Source: Xiheicaenibacterium sp046351325
GTDB taxonomy: Bacteria; Myxococcota_A; Polyangia; Polyangiales; Polyangiaceae
Direction of reading: 5' to 3'
Length of the DNA: 64,000 nucleotides
NCBI GenBank assembly: GCA_046351325.1
Contig: JAXLYR010000026.1
Span: 31,054-95,053 of the forward strand
The notes below the pieces were generated by a model. That model was not told the DNA's origin. It was given only the letters and a program-made list of their open reading frames with translations, and did no database searches. The translations under genes and the position numbers were made by a program. Shown here piece by piece: positions 24,406-34,129 of the stretch. The first letter of the stretch is position 1. Every line of letters starts with the position of its first letter.

Positions 24406-25851
24406 TCACTCGAGCTCGACCATCCCCATCATCCCGGCGTCCGCGTGATCGAGGATGTGGCAGTGGAACATCCAGCTGCCGGGGCGATTGTCGTAGCGCA
24501 CGACGAAGCGCGAGCTCTCGCCCTTACGAACCACGTTGAGGGTGTCGCGCCACTCGACGGGCTCGACCACCTTGCCTTCTCTGTCGACCGCTTGGAAGAA
24601 GAAGCCGTGCAGATGGAACGGGTGATCCCAATCCATGTCGTTGGTGATCGTCCACACCTGCGTCTCGCCGACGGCAGCAGGCACTGGTGGGCTCTCGCCG
24701 AACGGGGCGCCGTTGATCCCCATCTCGGGGCGGCCGTCCGGTCCTTCACCGAGCGTGAGGTGAATATCGACGTGCGTCGCGTGCTCGACCTCGATCGGAT
24801 CGATCGGCGCGCCCAACGTGGCGACGTCGGCCTCGCGCGGGATGGGCGCTCCCTCGAGATCGAGTGCGAGGACCTTGATCGGGTCGCGATACTCGGTCGA
24901 ACCGTAGCCACGATCGAACGGGATCCAATTCACCGCTAGCTGCGCGTCGGCCTGACCCGTGGGTGTAACGAGGACCTCGGCCCGCTCGCCAGGCATGAGC
25001 ACGAGGTGCTCGAGCTCCTCGCTCTGAGAGAGGAGCCCCGCTTGACCACCGACGCGCTCGAAGGTGTGGCCCGCGAGCTCGAGTTGGAAATAGCGGCTGC
25101 GCGCGGCGTTGACGACACGCCATCGCTGACGCTTGCCGTTGCGAGCATGAATCGTCGGCGCGACCTTGCCATTCGCGAGGACCAGCGCGCCCTCACGACC
25201 GAACACCGTCGCGAGATCGCCGCCCTGATCGGCGGGCGCGAGCGCACCGCTCTCGTCGAGAGAGATGTCGCTGAGCACGAGAACGACCTCGTCCCCGAGA
25301 TCCGCGGGCTCGGGCTCGACGGGGTCTACGACGATCGCGCCGTACATTCCGAAGCCCAACTGCGCCGCGTCGTTCTCGTGCGGGTGGTACCAGAACGTCC
25401 CCGCGTCGGGCACGACGAACTCGTATTCGAAGGTCTCTCCGGGTTCGACGGACGCCTGCGTGTGTCCCGGCATCCCATCCATGTCGTTCGGGATCCGCAG
25501 GCCATGCCAGTGAATCGTGGTCGCCTCGGGCAGCTCGTTCTTGAAGTGAACGCGCAAGAGATCGCCCGCTGTGAGACGCAGCAGCGGCCCCGGCAACGAG
25601 CCGTTGTAAGTCCACACGGTGCTCTTCACGCCGGGCTCGATTTCGATCTCCGCGAGCTGCGCGGTGAGCTCGACCTCGAGCACGTGTGGATCGGGATCGA
25701 GATCCTCGACGCTCGCGAGCGGTAGGTCATCGAGGAAATCGGCTGGTTGATCGGTGATGACCGGATCCGGATCGGAGCCGCAGCCCGCGAGCAAAGCCAG
25801 CATCGCGAAGAGTGCGGTCGCCATCGAAGAAGCAGCGCTTGAAGTTCGCAC
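24406..25851 (-). CDS. multicopper oxidase lipoprotein (three-domain cupredoxin)
   Basis: Couples oxidation of a substrate, or of Cu(I)/Mn(II)/phenolics, to reduction of O2 to water. All four copper motifs are present: HWHG (114-117), WYHPH (154-158), HPFHLHG (410-416) and HCHILDHADAGMMG (463 onward), the last with the type 1 Cys, His and Met ligands. The signal peptide ends in a lipobox (LAG-C, residue 24), which anchors it to a membrane. At 481 residues it fits CueO/SufI/laccase-type three-domain enzymes, but it lacks the Met-rich insert typical of CueO. The substrate cannot be assigned. The gene is divergent from the metalloprotease gene, leaving a 164-base intergenic region. Confidence 0.93.
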   Translation of the reverse strand: MRTSSAASSMATALFAMLALLAGCGSDPDPVITDQPADFLDDLPLASVEDLDPDPHVLEVELTAQLAEIEIEPGVKSTVWTYNGSLPGPLLRLTAGDLLRVHFKNELPEATTIHWHGLRIPNDMDGMPGHTQASVEPGETFEYEFVVPDAGTFWYHPHENDAAQLGFGMYGAIVVDPVEPEPADLGDEVVLVLSDISLDESGALAPADQGGDLATVFGREGALVLANGKVAPTIHARNGKRQRWRVVNAARSRYFQLELAGHTFERVGGQAGLLSQSEELEHLVLMPGERAEVLVTPTGQADAQLAVNWIPFDRGYGSTEYRDPIKVLALDLEGAPIPREADVATLGAPIDPIEVEHATHVDIHLTLGEGPDGRPEMGINGAPFGESPPVPAAVGETQVWTITNDMDWDHPFHLHGFFFQAVDREGKVVEPVEWRDTLNVVRKGESSRFVVRYDNRPGSWMFHCHILDHADAGMMGMVELE

Positions 25852-26015
25852 GACGCGTGGATCCTGCCTCTTCCGCCGCAGCGCGCAATGCTCCTCAAAT
25901 CATCTCAACGTCGATCTCAGTCGTGATGGGTAGCGCCCCTGACGAGAGAGTTGTGTGTGCTACCGTGCGCGCCGCTCGCGTCCCCCCGCTCGAAGCCGCC
26001 CACCGAGAGGTCCTC

Positions 26016-28241
26016 ATGCGCCGCACTGCCCTGTCTTTCACCAGCCTCGCGTTACTCGCTGCCCTCGCCGCTCCGGCCTCCGCCGCCGGTCAACGCTTCG
26101 CCGTTACGTCACCGGCTGCACACGCCACGACAGTGGATGCAGCGCGGGCTCATCTCGAGTCCCATCGCATCGAACTCGGCCTCACGAACATCGAGCTCGA
26201 CGCGGGCCGCATGCTCGCGTCGCGCGCCACCGGTCGCGTGATGCGCTTCGCGCAGGCGATCGGCGGCGTGCCCGTGATGGGCGGCGGCGTAGTCGTTCAC
26301 GCGAACCGCAACGGCTCGATCGACAACATCTTCGTCGACGTGAGCAACGAGCTCGACGTCGACCCGACGCCGACGCTCAGCGAGACGCAGGCGCGCGACG
26401 CGCTCGTCGACGTGCTCGGCCCTCTCGGCGCCGAGCCGCACCACTACGAGCTCGTCATCTCGCGCTCGGGCGGCGGCCAACTGCTCTGGCAGATCGACGT
26501 TCGCGACAGCCTCGCTGGCAGCCGCTACTGGATCGACGCGCACGACGGCAGCTTCGCAGGTCAGCGCTCGATGGCGATCGACGCCCAAGGCCGCGTCTAC
26601 ACGATGAACTCCGTGGAGACGCCGACCCCCGCGGACGTCGAGCTCCTCACCCTCGACGAGACCGCCAACCCCGTGCGTTTGAACGGCTGGAACGGCCTCT
26701 TGACGGTGACGAACTACGTCTCGGGCAGCTCGCAGCAGGGCTACACACTGGAGCAGACCCTCGGCCCCACGAGCGGTACGGACTTCCTCTACGACCCGCC
26801 CGGCATGGCGACGGACCCGACAGACGCGTTCGCGCAGGTGAACCTCTTCTATCACCTCACGAGCATGAAGACGTTCTTCGAGAACCTCGGCGTCGACATG
26901 TCGACCGCGAGTTGGAAGATCACCGCCGTCGCGAACGCACTGGAGAACGGGCAGCCGCTCGACAACGCCTTCTTCAGCCCGCAGGGCATCCCCAATGGCG
27001 CGTTCGCGGCGCCGAACCTCATCGCGATCGGCCAGGGCACGTTCAACGACTTTGCGTACGACTCGGACGTCTTCAAACACGAGTTCGGCCACTACGTGAG
27101 CGGCAACGCAATCAACTATAACCTTGGTCAAGCATACTCGGACAACCTCGGCATCAACCCGTGGTCGGGCTCGATCGACGAGGGCATCGCCGACTACTTC
27201 GCTTGCAGCGAGAACAACGACGCCGAGCTCGGTGAGGCCTCCCTCGCGCCGCTCGGCGCCGAGCGAGATCTCACCAACACCTCGAAGACCTGTCCGAACG
27301 ACATGGTCGGCGAGAACCACGCCGACGGCGAGCTCATCGGCAGCATGTGCTGGTCCATCCGCGAGGCCCTCGGTGCCGGCGCGGCCGACGCGCTGATCTG
27401 GGGCGCGCTCGAGACGCTGAACCCCGGCGCGACGTTTGGCGACTTCGGCCGCGCGCTCAACGCGCAGGCCGACTCGCTCGTGACGCTCGGCGACCTCACC
27501 CAAGCGCAGGCCGACTCCGTCGCCAGCATCATCACCGCGCGCGGCCTCGACGAGTGCGATCGCACGGTGACGCTCGATCCGAACGAGACCTCGCAGGGCC
27601 TCGTCATCGGCCTGGACATCCTCGCTCAGTTCTTCGGCGGCACGTGCTCGCAGGTCCAGAACTTCGGCATCACGCTGCCGTCGCTCTTCCACTACGCGTT
27701 CACGCCGGCCAGCACCGACGTCGGCATCACCTTCAACGCCGACGTGACACCGCTCGGCGGCGGCGACCTCGACTACACGCTCCTCGTCCGCGCCGGGCAG
27801 CCCGTCGCGTTCGGCTCGAATCAGGCGGGTCTCCCCGAGCCGAAGACGTTCGACTACTCCGTCGATCTCACGAGCGGCAACGGCTCGATCACCATCGACT
27901 CGACGAGCACCCTGCCCTTCGATCCCGCGCAGACCTACTACGCGATCCTCGTGTCGCGCAGCTGTCCGACGCTCGCCGTCACGTTCTCCGCCCAAGGCAT
28001 CGCGCCGACGACGGGTGACGGCGGCGGTGGTGCGGGCGGCTCGGGCGCGGGCGGCGATGCAGCCGGCGGAACGGGCGGCTCGGGTGGCTCGGGCGGCGCA
28101 ACGGACGGCGACGGTGACGACGACGGCTGCGACTGTCAGGTCACGGGCGCGAGCGCCATGGGCAGCTCGACGAGCGGCCTCGGCTTGCTCGCTGGTGCGC
28201 TCGGCTTCGCCGCGATCGCTCGTCGTCGTCGTCGCGGTTGA
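26016..28241 (+). CDS. secreted gluzincin metalloprotease with MYXO-CTERM anchor
   Basis: A 741-residue extracellular protease. It has a signal peptide (MRRTALSFTSLALLAAL, ending ASA), a propeptide-like FTP/PepSY region of about 220 residues, then the zinc site HEFGH (355-359) with the third ligand glutamate in SIDEGIADYF (Glu389). The HExxH plus downstream Glu spacing is that of gluzincins (M4/M36-like). The C-terminus has a Gly-rich stalk, the DGCDCQ cysteine pair, a hydrophobic helix and a run of arginines, the MYXO-CTERM layout that tethers proteins to the outer surface. A GAGAGG Shine-Dalgarno-like sequence before ATG 26016 supports this start. A role in extracellular protein digestion or predation is inferred. 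Confidence 0.92.
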   Translation: MRRTALSFTSLALLAALAAPASAAGQRFAVTSPAAHATTVDAARAHLESHRIELGLTNIELDAGRMLASRATGRVMRFAQAIGGVPVMGGGVVVHANRNGSIDNIFVDVSNELDVDPTPTLSETQARDALVDVLGPLGAEPHHYELVISRSGGGQLLWQIDVRDSLAGSRYWIDAHDGSFAGQRSMAIDAQGRVYTMNSVETPTPADVELLTLDETANPVRLNGWNGLLTVTNYVSGSSQQGYTLEQTLGPTSGTDFLYDPPGMATDPTDAFAQVNLFYHLTSMKTFFENLGVDMSTASWKITAVANALENGQPLDNAFFSPQGIPNGAFAAPNLIAIGQGTFNDFAYDSDVFKHEFGHYVSGNAINYNLGQAYSDNLGINPWSGSIDEGIADYFACSENNDAELGEASLAPLGAERDLTNTSKTCPNDMVGENHADGELIGSMCWSIREALGAGAADALIWGALETLNPGATFGDFGRALNAQADSLVTLGDLTQAQADSVASIITARGLDECDRTVTLDPNETSQGLVIGLDILAQFFGGTCSQVQNFGITLPSLFHYAFTPASTDVGITFNADVTPLGGGDLDYTLLVRAGQPVAFGSNQAGLPEPKTFDYSVDLTSGNGSITIDSTSTLPFDPAQTYYAILVSRSCPTLAVTFSAQGIAPTTGDGGGGAGGSGAGGDAAGGTGGSGGSGGATDGDGDDDGCDCQVTGASAMGSSTSGLGLLAGALGFAAIARRRRRG

Positions 28242-28340
28242 TCCCTCCAAGACCGAGGGGTTCGACTCCACCCTCCGGCGCGGCGCGCGAGATCCTCGCG
28301 CAGTCCGCGCTGCTCTCTTTTGTCCCTCGCGCTGTCACCT

Positions 28341-29837
28341 CTATGGCTTGGCCGGCCGATCGGTGACGGTCTTTACATAGCTATTCTTCTGTTCGTCATA
28401 GCGGAGCACGGTCTCGCGAAGGATGTCTGTTTTGGCGAGGCCCTCACGCGCGTCGTGGTGGGCACGAATCCCGAGCTTTTTGCACTTGCTGTCGTGCGAC
28501 TCGGTCAATTCGTGCAAGGCGCTCTCCGACTCTTCTGCGAGCACCTTGATGGTCCCATCCAGGCCGATCTCGGCGACCGTCCATTGCCCGAACGACGTCC
28601 AAGAGTCCGTGTACACCTCGCTCTTGAACGACACGACGTGCAGACCGCGCCCGCGCTTCTCCATGCACATGATGTCACCGGTGACTGGCACCTCTCCGTA
28701 GTTGTAGAGCGGGTCTCCCTCGCTCTCGGGGAGCACCGAGGCGGGCCGGTCTTTACCGAGCAATACAATGCCCGCACCGAACACGTGATGCAGTTCGAAC
28801 GCGCCAATCGCCCCGATCTTCTGCATGAGATCCGGAGACCAGAACGAGACATCCCATTCGTCGCCGCCTCTCATCCATGAGTCGTCTTCAGCATAACAGG
28901 CGCGCCCGAGCTTGAACGGCTCTCCAGGCTGGTACCACACCGGACAGCCGATGATGAGGCGGTTCGCCCCCATTGCCATGGCGCGATACTCCGCCCACGG
29001 GTGGAAATACACGGGCCCGATAGGCAGCGAGTCCGACTCGCTCAAGAGAGCTTCAATCGAGGGTGGCTCCGGGGAGGGCGCGGTCGTCGCGAACACATGA
29101 ATGTACTCGATGGGTGCGGCGAAGGTCATCGGCAACTCGGCGAGCGGAACCAGAACCTCGAACGAGCGCCGCCCACCGCGCGTTTGACTCGCCACTCGAC
29201 CACCTGTCACAGCCCGGAGAGGGCTCGCGAGGCTCGCGACCTCCACTTCGTCTTTGGTGACGCGATAGAGCCGATAGAAATGGTCTCGATACTCCGCCTC
29301 GAAGTGCTCGTAGTTGTCGACCATGCGTTTGCATTCATCGGCGGTGAGGTCAGGATGGATCGCGTCCTTCTCCTCCCCCTCGGGACAACTGACCGGCCCG
29401 ATCCCCCCGCTGCGCTCCCAGAACCCTATGTTGGGCGGGTTTCGATAGCTGTCCAAAGCGACCAGGACCCATACCGGCTGCTCGAGTGTATCCGGAGTGT
29501 CGAGCAACATGACGAGCCCCCGCGCGTCGAGCGCGAGCCCGAGGTGGGACGCAGGCGGCAGCGCTGTTCCGGGGCTCGCGCGGGTCTCATCGAGCGCGTG
29601 CTCGAACTCGGCCCACTCCCCAATCGCTCCGTCCAATTGGAAGGCGGGCGGGACTGCCGACAACGTGACAGCGTCGAGAGCAGTCGGATCGACTACGACC
29701 TTGGGCGTGGAGGGGACAATCGAAGAAGCTCGTTGCGGCCTCTCCACTTCGACGGAGCGAGACGGGCTCGAGGAGCAAGCCGACAAGCCAGCGAAGAGAC
29801 AGAGGGCCGTAACAGAGAGTCGGGCCTCAAAGTGCAT
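28341..29837 (-). CDS. lipoprotein with CBM9/DOMON-like N-terminal domain
   Basis: A 498-residue lipoprotein (leader to GLSA-C). Residues of about 60-250 start with AFQLDGAIGEWAEF, the usual opening of CBM9-like beta-sandwich domains that bind sugars or heme, and contain a hydrophobic LGLALDARGLVMLLDT strand pair. The C-terminal half (from RLIIGCPVWYQPGE) is not recognised and has conserved-looking Trp and Cys residues. No catalytic motif was seen. It probably binds a ligand at the cell surface. The gene converges with the metalloprotease gene with a 99-base gap and is divergent from the serpin gene. Confidence 0.72.
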   Translation of the reverse strand: MHFEARLSVTALCLFAGLSACSSSPSRSVEVERPQRASSIVPSTPKVVVDPTALDAVTLSAVPPAFQLDGAIGEWAEFEHALDETRASPGTALPPASHLGLALDARGLVMLLDTPDTLEQPVWVLVALDSYRNPPNIGFWERSGGIGPVSCPEGEEKDAIHPDLTADECKRMVDNYEHFEAEYRDHFYRLYRVTKDEVEVASLASPLRAVTGGRVASQTRGGRRSFEVLVPLAELPMTFAAPIEYIHVFATTAPSPEPPSIEALLSESDSLPIGPVYFHPWAEYRAMAMGANRLIIGCPVWYQPGEPFKLGRACYAEDDSWMRGGDEWDVSFWSPDLMQKIGAIGAFELHHVFGAGIVLLGKDRPASVLPESEGDPLYNYGEVPVTGDIMCMEKRGRGLHVVSFKSEVYTDSWTSFGQWTVAEIGLDGTIKVLAEESESALHELTESHDSKCKKLGIRAHHDAREGLAKTDILRETVLRYDEQKNSYVKTVTDRPAKP

Positions 29838-30002
29838 AAAGAACCGTTAAACGCGCGCCTCGACCGCGTCAACAACAGCCAATTCCAAGGGCGCCGCGCG
29901 CTCGTCCTTGGACACCGTTACGCATCAGTAGCCACCAACCAGTGCGCCGAGAGCGCGACCTCTCAGCAGTCACAAACTGTCGCACCGCACCTACAGTGAG
30001 GC

Positions 30003-31424
30003 ATGAGGCTCCCCACTCGATCCAAGCACTCTCCCGTTGCTCTCTCACTTCTCCTCGCGCTCGCCGCCTGCGGCGGCAGCGCCAGCTCGAGCGCGTCGCA
30101 CGCGCCGACTGGCACTCCCTCCGGTGAGCGCGCCATTTCCTCGGCGAGTGCCACGAGCACCCAGTCCGCCTCGGCAAAGGTGGGGCCCGTCGACTCTGCG
30201 CCGGACCCGCTGGACGCGATTGTCGCGATCCCCAAGTCGCCGGCGACCGACGACGAGACGCGCCAGTTCGCGACTGGCATGAACGGCTTCGCGGTGGAGT
30301 TTTACAAGACAGTCAAGAAGGAGCCGAACTTCGTCTATTCGCCCTACAGCGCAGCGACCGCCTTTGCGCTCGTCTATGGCGCGGCCAAGGGCGAGACCGC
30401 CAGTCAGATGCGCAAGACACTCCATATCACGCTACCCCAAGACCGATACCATGCGGCGGTGAACGGCCTCGCGAAGGCGCTCGACAAAGGCGCCAAAGCC
30501 TCGGGCTACAAACTGAACGTGGCGAACGCGCTATGGGGCAGCAAGCGCATGCACTTCGCCCCGGATTTCCTCACCCTCACGAAGGAGACCTACCAATCAC
30601 CGCTCACCCAAGTCGATTTCACGAACCCGGCCAGCGCCGTAGGCACGATCAACGGCTGGGCGAGCGAACACACCGCCGGAAAGATCCCGGTCATCTTGTC
30701 GGACACTGACATCGACCCGCAGGCGACGACGTTCGTGCTCACGAACGCGATCTATTTCAAGGGCGACTGGCAGCGACAGTTCACCAAGACGAGAACCCAA
30801 AAGGGTGACTTCTTCCTCGGCAGCGCCACCGAGAAGCAACAAGCCTGGCTGATGCATGACCAGACCGAGCTGCGCTACGCCGAAGACGGGCTCGCGCAGG
30901 TCGTCGAGCTCCCTTACAAGGGTGAAAGTCTATCGCTCGTCGTGGTGCTCCCGAAGAAGGTCGACGGGCTGCCCGCGGTCGAGAAGGCGCTCAGCCCCGA
31001 GCTCCTCGCCAGCTGGACCTCGGCGCTCGCGACGCGTGACGTGATCCTCACGTTGCCCCGATTCAAGATGGAACCACCGCGAATGAACCTCGTCCCCCCG
31101 CTGGGAGAGCTCGGCATGGAGGCTCCGTTCGCGGTCGACGCCGACTTCGAGAAGATGGGGAAAGTGGACTGCGATTCTGACGAGATCTGCAACGTGAGGC
31201 TGCAGAAGGCCGTGCAGAAGGCGATGATCGAGATCAACGAGGAGGGCAGCGAGGCCGCGGCCGTCACCGCGATCGTCGGCGGCACCACCATCACCTCCGT
31301 AAGGCCCGAGCCGCCCCCGCCCGTGGTCTTCAAAGCCGACCACCCCTTCGTCTTTTTCCTCCGCGATCGCGCGTCCGGGGCGGTGCTGTTCATGGGCCGC
31401 TTGAGCGCACCGCCGACTCCATGA
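30003..31424 (+). CDS. serpin (serine/cysteine protease inhibitor) lipoprotein
   Basis: A 473-residue lipoprotein (leader to ALAA-C) with a complete serpin domain from about residue 90. The hinge EEGSEAAAVTA (413-423) has the small-residue pattern needed for loop insertion, so inhibition by the trapping mechanism is plausible. It is followed by a reactive loop of about 20 residues (to PPPPVVFKADHPF) and the C-terminal serpin signature HPFVFFLRDRASGAVLFMG. The scissile bond is uncertain: Thr near position 429 by counting from the hinge, or the Arg in TSVRPE if the loop is a few residues longer. Membrane-tethered bacterial serpins are uncommon. It may protect the cell from its own or prey proteases. 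Confidence 0.9.
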   Translation: MRLPTRSKHSPVALSLLLALAACGGSASSSASHAPTGTPSGERAISSASATSTQSASAKVGPVDSAPDPLDAIVAIPKSPATDDETRQFATGMNGFAVEFYKTVKKEPNFVYSPYSAATAFALVYGAAKGETASQMRKTLHITLPQDRYHAAVNGLAKALDKGAKASGYKLNVANALWGSKRMHFAPDFLTLTKETYQSPLTQVDFTNPASAVGTINGWASEHTAGKIPVILSDTDIDPQATTFVLTNAIYFKGDWQRQFTKTRTQKGDFFLGSATEKQQAWLMHDQTELRYAEDGLAQVVELPYKGESLSLVVVLPKKVDGLPAVEKALSPELLASWTSALATRDVILTLPRFKMEPPRMNLVPPLGELGMEAPFAVDADFEKMGKVDCDSDEICNVRLQKAVQKAMIEINEEGSEAAAVTAIVGGTTITSVRPEPPPPVVFKADHPFVFFLRDRASGAVLFMGRLSAPPTP

Positions 31425-31457
31425 CGAAGAGGGCCATGACGAAGAGGCCCTTGATAC

Positions 31458-33212
31458 TCAGGGCCGCGCGGGCGGCTGCTGCGCCTGGGCGCTGTCGAGC
31501 AGGCGCTGCATCTCGGCGCGCGCGACGCGGCGACGCTCGAACGGCGTGAGCTTCGCCCAGCGGTCAGCTCGATAACAAGCCTGGGGGATGACGAGCTTCG
31601 GGCCGAGAGCCTTGATGAGGCCCTGCGGCTGGTTCATCCCGAGGTCGTCGATGATCTCGGCGGCGACGAGCGCGCCCGTCTCGGCCCCGCCCTCCATGTA
31701 GCCCTGCCAGTCCTGCGAGCAGTGCTCACCGCAGAAATGCAGGTTGCCTTCGCGCTTGCCCTCGAGCCCGAAGAACGACCACTGCCCCGGCTTGTAACAC
31801 GCGTAGCTGCCCTTCACGGTGTCGACCGAGGGCCAGTGCTGACGCACGACCTCGTTCGTGAACGCGATCGTCGCGCCCGGGTAAATCAGCTCGATGTCGT
31901 TGAGGACGTTCTGCGCCCACTCGAGCGCGGTGCCGGTGCCCGACGCGACGCCCTGCGCACCGCCGAGGAAGTTCGTGAGGATGCCCTCGTTGCCGACCTG
32001 ACCGACCGTGGTGTCCCACGTCTGCTGCACGGGCAGATCGGTGATGATGCTGCCGGCCGCGTTGTAGTCGAGCTTCCACACGCGCCGATCGAAGCCGATC
32101 ATGACCTTCGCGTTGGTGCCGTAGCCGAGCTCGTCGATGATGTTGCGCTTCTCGTCGGAGAGCGTGAGGTTCGTGGTGTCGACCTCGCGCAGGATGGTGA
32201 ACGGCAACGCGAAGACGACGCGCGCCGCACGCCGCACGGTCTGCCCCGTCGGGGTGTCGAACGTGAGCGAGTAGCCACCGGTCGTGTCTTCGATCGCGAC
32301 GAGGCGATGCTCGAAGAGGACAGCCTCCGGATCGAGCTGCTCATAGAGCTTGGTCGGGAACGAGTCGTTGCCGAGGTGCGTGTGGTAGCGCTCGTCGCTG
32401 ATCCCGAAGATGCGGAACGGGTCAGGGTCGTCCGAGCCGATGAGATAGATGAGGTTGAGCGCCGACTGCTGGTCCGTCTCCAGACCGAACTCGTTGCGGT
32501 AGGCGTTGCGAAGAACGGCGTGGAGCTCGGGGTAGGTGCCCTTCGGGACGTTGTCGAGCAGCCATTGCTCGAGCGTCGTGCTGTCGAGCGTCGCGAACGC
32601 CGTCTCGTCGGAGTCCGCGGCCATGACGGCGTCCTGGAAGACCGACGCGACCGCGACGAACTGCTGGGTGACGGTGTCGATCGGGACTTTGACGTCGTTG
32701 ACGAAATACGTGTCGGTCTCGAAGTCCACCGGCAGATCTGCGGTGCGATCGTCGAGGATGAGATCGAACTCGTCCGCGAGCGCGTGCAGCGTCGTGTGGC
32801 CCGTGTCGATGAGCTCGCCACCGATCTCGCAGATCTGGTTGAGGTTCGTATCGAACAGGTTGCGACCCGTCCACATGCGGCCGCCGGCGCGATCCGTCGC
32901 CTCGTAGATCACGCTGTCGATGCCGGCTTGCCGCAGGCGATAGGCGCAGTGCAGGCCCGCGATGCCACCGCCGACGATCGCGATCTCGGTCGGGGCGTCC
33001 GGCGGCGGCTCGGTGTCGTCACCGCATCCGACGAGCGAGGCTGCGGCACCCGCGGGGATGAGGGCTGCGAACGACGCGGACGCGCGGAGCACGTCGCGTC
33101 GAGTCGGTCGCGCGGCGCTCGCTGCGACGGGCGCTGCCGTACCATCCGTGCGGCGAGCAGCGACCCCTTGGTAGATGCGACGTAGCGAGGCGAAGAGCGG
33201 CGTCTTTGCCAT
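31458..33212 (-). CDS. Tat-exported flavin-containing amine oxidase family protein
   Basis: An FAD-dependent oxidase of 584 residues. A twin-arginine signal (PTRRDVLRASASFA, Arg38-Arg39) ends in a lipobox-like VG-C, so it is folded before export and probably lipid-anchored. The dinucleotide-binding GGGIAG (81-86) with a following acidic residue (YEATDRAGGRMW) and the C-terminal FAD segment (HFCGEHCSQDWQGYMEGGAE) are those of the monoamine/L-amino-acid oxidase family. The substrate is unknown; family members act on amines, amino acids or phytoene-like lipids. It converges with the serpin gene. A GGAGG lies about 11 bases before the ATG. Confidence 0.9.
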   Translation of the reverse strand: MAKTPLFASLRRIYQGVAARRTDGTAAPVAASAARPTRRDVLRASASFAALIPAGAAASLVGCGDDTEPPPDAPTEIAIVGGGIAGLHCAYRLRQAGIDSVIYEATDRAGGRMWTGRNLFDTNLNQICEIGGELIDTGHTTLHALADEFDLILDDRTADLPVDFETDTYFVNDVKVPIDTVTQQFVAVASVFQDAVMAADSDETAFATLDSTTLEQWLLDNVPKGTYPELHAVLRNAYRNEFGLETDQQSALNLIYLIGSDDPDPFRIFGISDERYHTHLGNDSFPTKLYEQLDPEAVLFEHRLVAIEDTTGGYSLTFDTPTGQTVRRAARVVFALPFTILREVDTTNLTLSDEKRNIIDELGYGTNAKVMIGFDRRVWKLDYNAAGSIITDLPVQQTWDTTVGQVGNEGILTNFLGGAQGVASGTGTALEWAQNVLNDIELIYPGATIAFTNEVVRQHWPSVDTVKGSYACYKPGQWSFFGLEGKREGNLHFCGEHCSQDWQGYMEGGAETGALVAAEIIDDLGMNQPQGLIKALGPKLVIPQACYRADRWAKLTPFERRRVARAEMQRLLDSAQAQQPPARP

Positions 33213-33280
33213 GTCTAAGAGACCTCCAGTTCGGCGGAGGCTAGCGCATCTCAGCTACCCGGGACACGAACAGGAAGTGC

Positions 33281-34015
33281 TCAAAACCCCACGCGCCGCA
33301 TCACGAACCGAGGGAGGCGCCGAATGACGTTCATGATCGGGCCCCACGCGGCAGGAGCGTAGACGACGGGCGCGCGCCGATCGATCGCGGCGAGCACGCG
33401 ATCGGCGACGTCCTCGGGCTCGCCTGCGAACGGCGGCGGCTTGAGCCCCTGCGTCAGGCTCGTCTTCACGAAGCCCGGCTTCACGGTGACCACGTTGAGG
33501 CCAGCGGCCTTGTATCGATGGTCGAGCCCCTCGAGGTAGCGAGAGAGCCCGGCCTTCGCGGCGCCGTAGAGCACCACGGGCTTGCGACCGCGCTCGCCCG
33601 CGACCGACGAGAAGACGACGAGCGTGCCGCCGCCCTGATCGAGCAAGCGGCGCCGCGAGGCCTCGCAGAAGAGGACCGTGTTCGTGAAGTCGACCTCGAG
33701 CACGCGGCGGCAGAGCTCAGCGTCCGACTCGAGGACCTCCTGCGTGGCGAAGATCCCGGCCGTAACAACAACAGCGTCAAAGCTACCCAGCGCGGCCGCC
33801 GCGGCGTCGAGGGCCGGCTCGAACGTCGCCGGGTCCTCGAGATCGCACGCGGCGACGCCCGCTGGCTTCGCGCCGTCGACGCCGAGATCGGCGGCGCTCC
33901 GCTCGAGATCGGCGGGGTCGCGCCCCAATAGGAAGAGGACGTCGCCGCGCTTGCTCATCTTGCGCGCGAGCGCGCGCCCCATCCCTCTCGTGGCACCCAG
34001 AAAGACGACCTTCAT
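33281..34015 (-). CDS. dprE2: DprE2-like short-chain dehydrogenase (decaprenylphosphoryl-2-keto-ribose reductase type)
   Basis: A 244-residue SDR with GATRGMG (cofactor loop) and an active-site SSVAGERGRKPVVLYGAAKAG. The C-terminus, VVYAPAAWGPIMNVIRRLPR, closely follows the DprE2 pattern (WAPPAWRYVMMVLRHIPR in the mycobacterial enzyme, from memory). The SSxAGERxR...YGxxKAG block matches DprE2 too. In mycobacteria DprE2 reduces the 2-keto intermediate made by DprE1, giving decaprenylphosphoryl-arabinose. A DprE1 homologue lies 1.6 kb away on the same strand, separated by an opposite-strand gene. That makes a two-step polyprenyl-phosphoryl sugar epimerase likely here. ATG 34015 is chosen over the reading from 34033. 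Confidence 0.8.
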   Translation of the reverse strand: MKVVFLGATRGMGRALARKMSKRGDVLFLLGRDPADLERSAADLGVDGAKPAGVAACDLEDPATFEPALDAAAAALGSFDAVVVTAGIFATQEVLESDAELCRRVLEVDFTNTVLFCEASRRRLLDQGGGTLVVFSSVAGERGRKPVVLYGAAKAGLSRYLEGLDHRYKAAGLNVVTVKPGFVKTSLTQGLKPPPFAGEPEDVADRVLAAIDRRAPVVYAPAAWGPIMNVIRRLPRFVMRRVGF

Positions 34016-34129
34016 CGAGGCGCGGTTTCGCACTCCGCACGACGCGCGGCAAGCGAGCTGCAGCCTCGACGTACTGGGTTCGCCCTTTTGCCTCCGTTCT
34101 GTCTAAGATCCGTAGGGCGCGCTGAGCTT

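Noticed and set aside
26109..28271. A 720-residue minus-strand open frame opposite the metalloprotease
   Set aside because: It mirrors the codon bias of the protease gene (Arg/Glu/Val-rich, no domain). The plus strand carries HEFGH, a signal peptide and a MYXO-CTERM tail.
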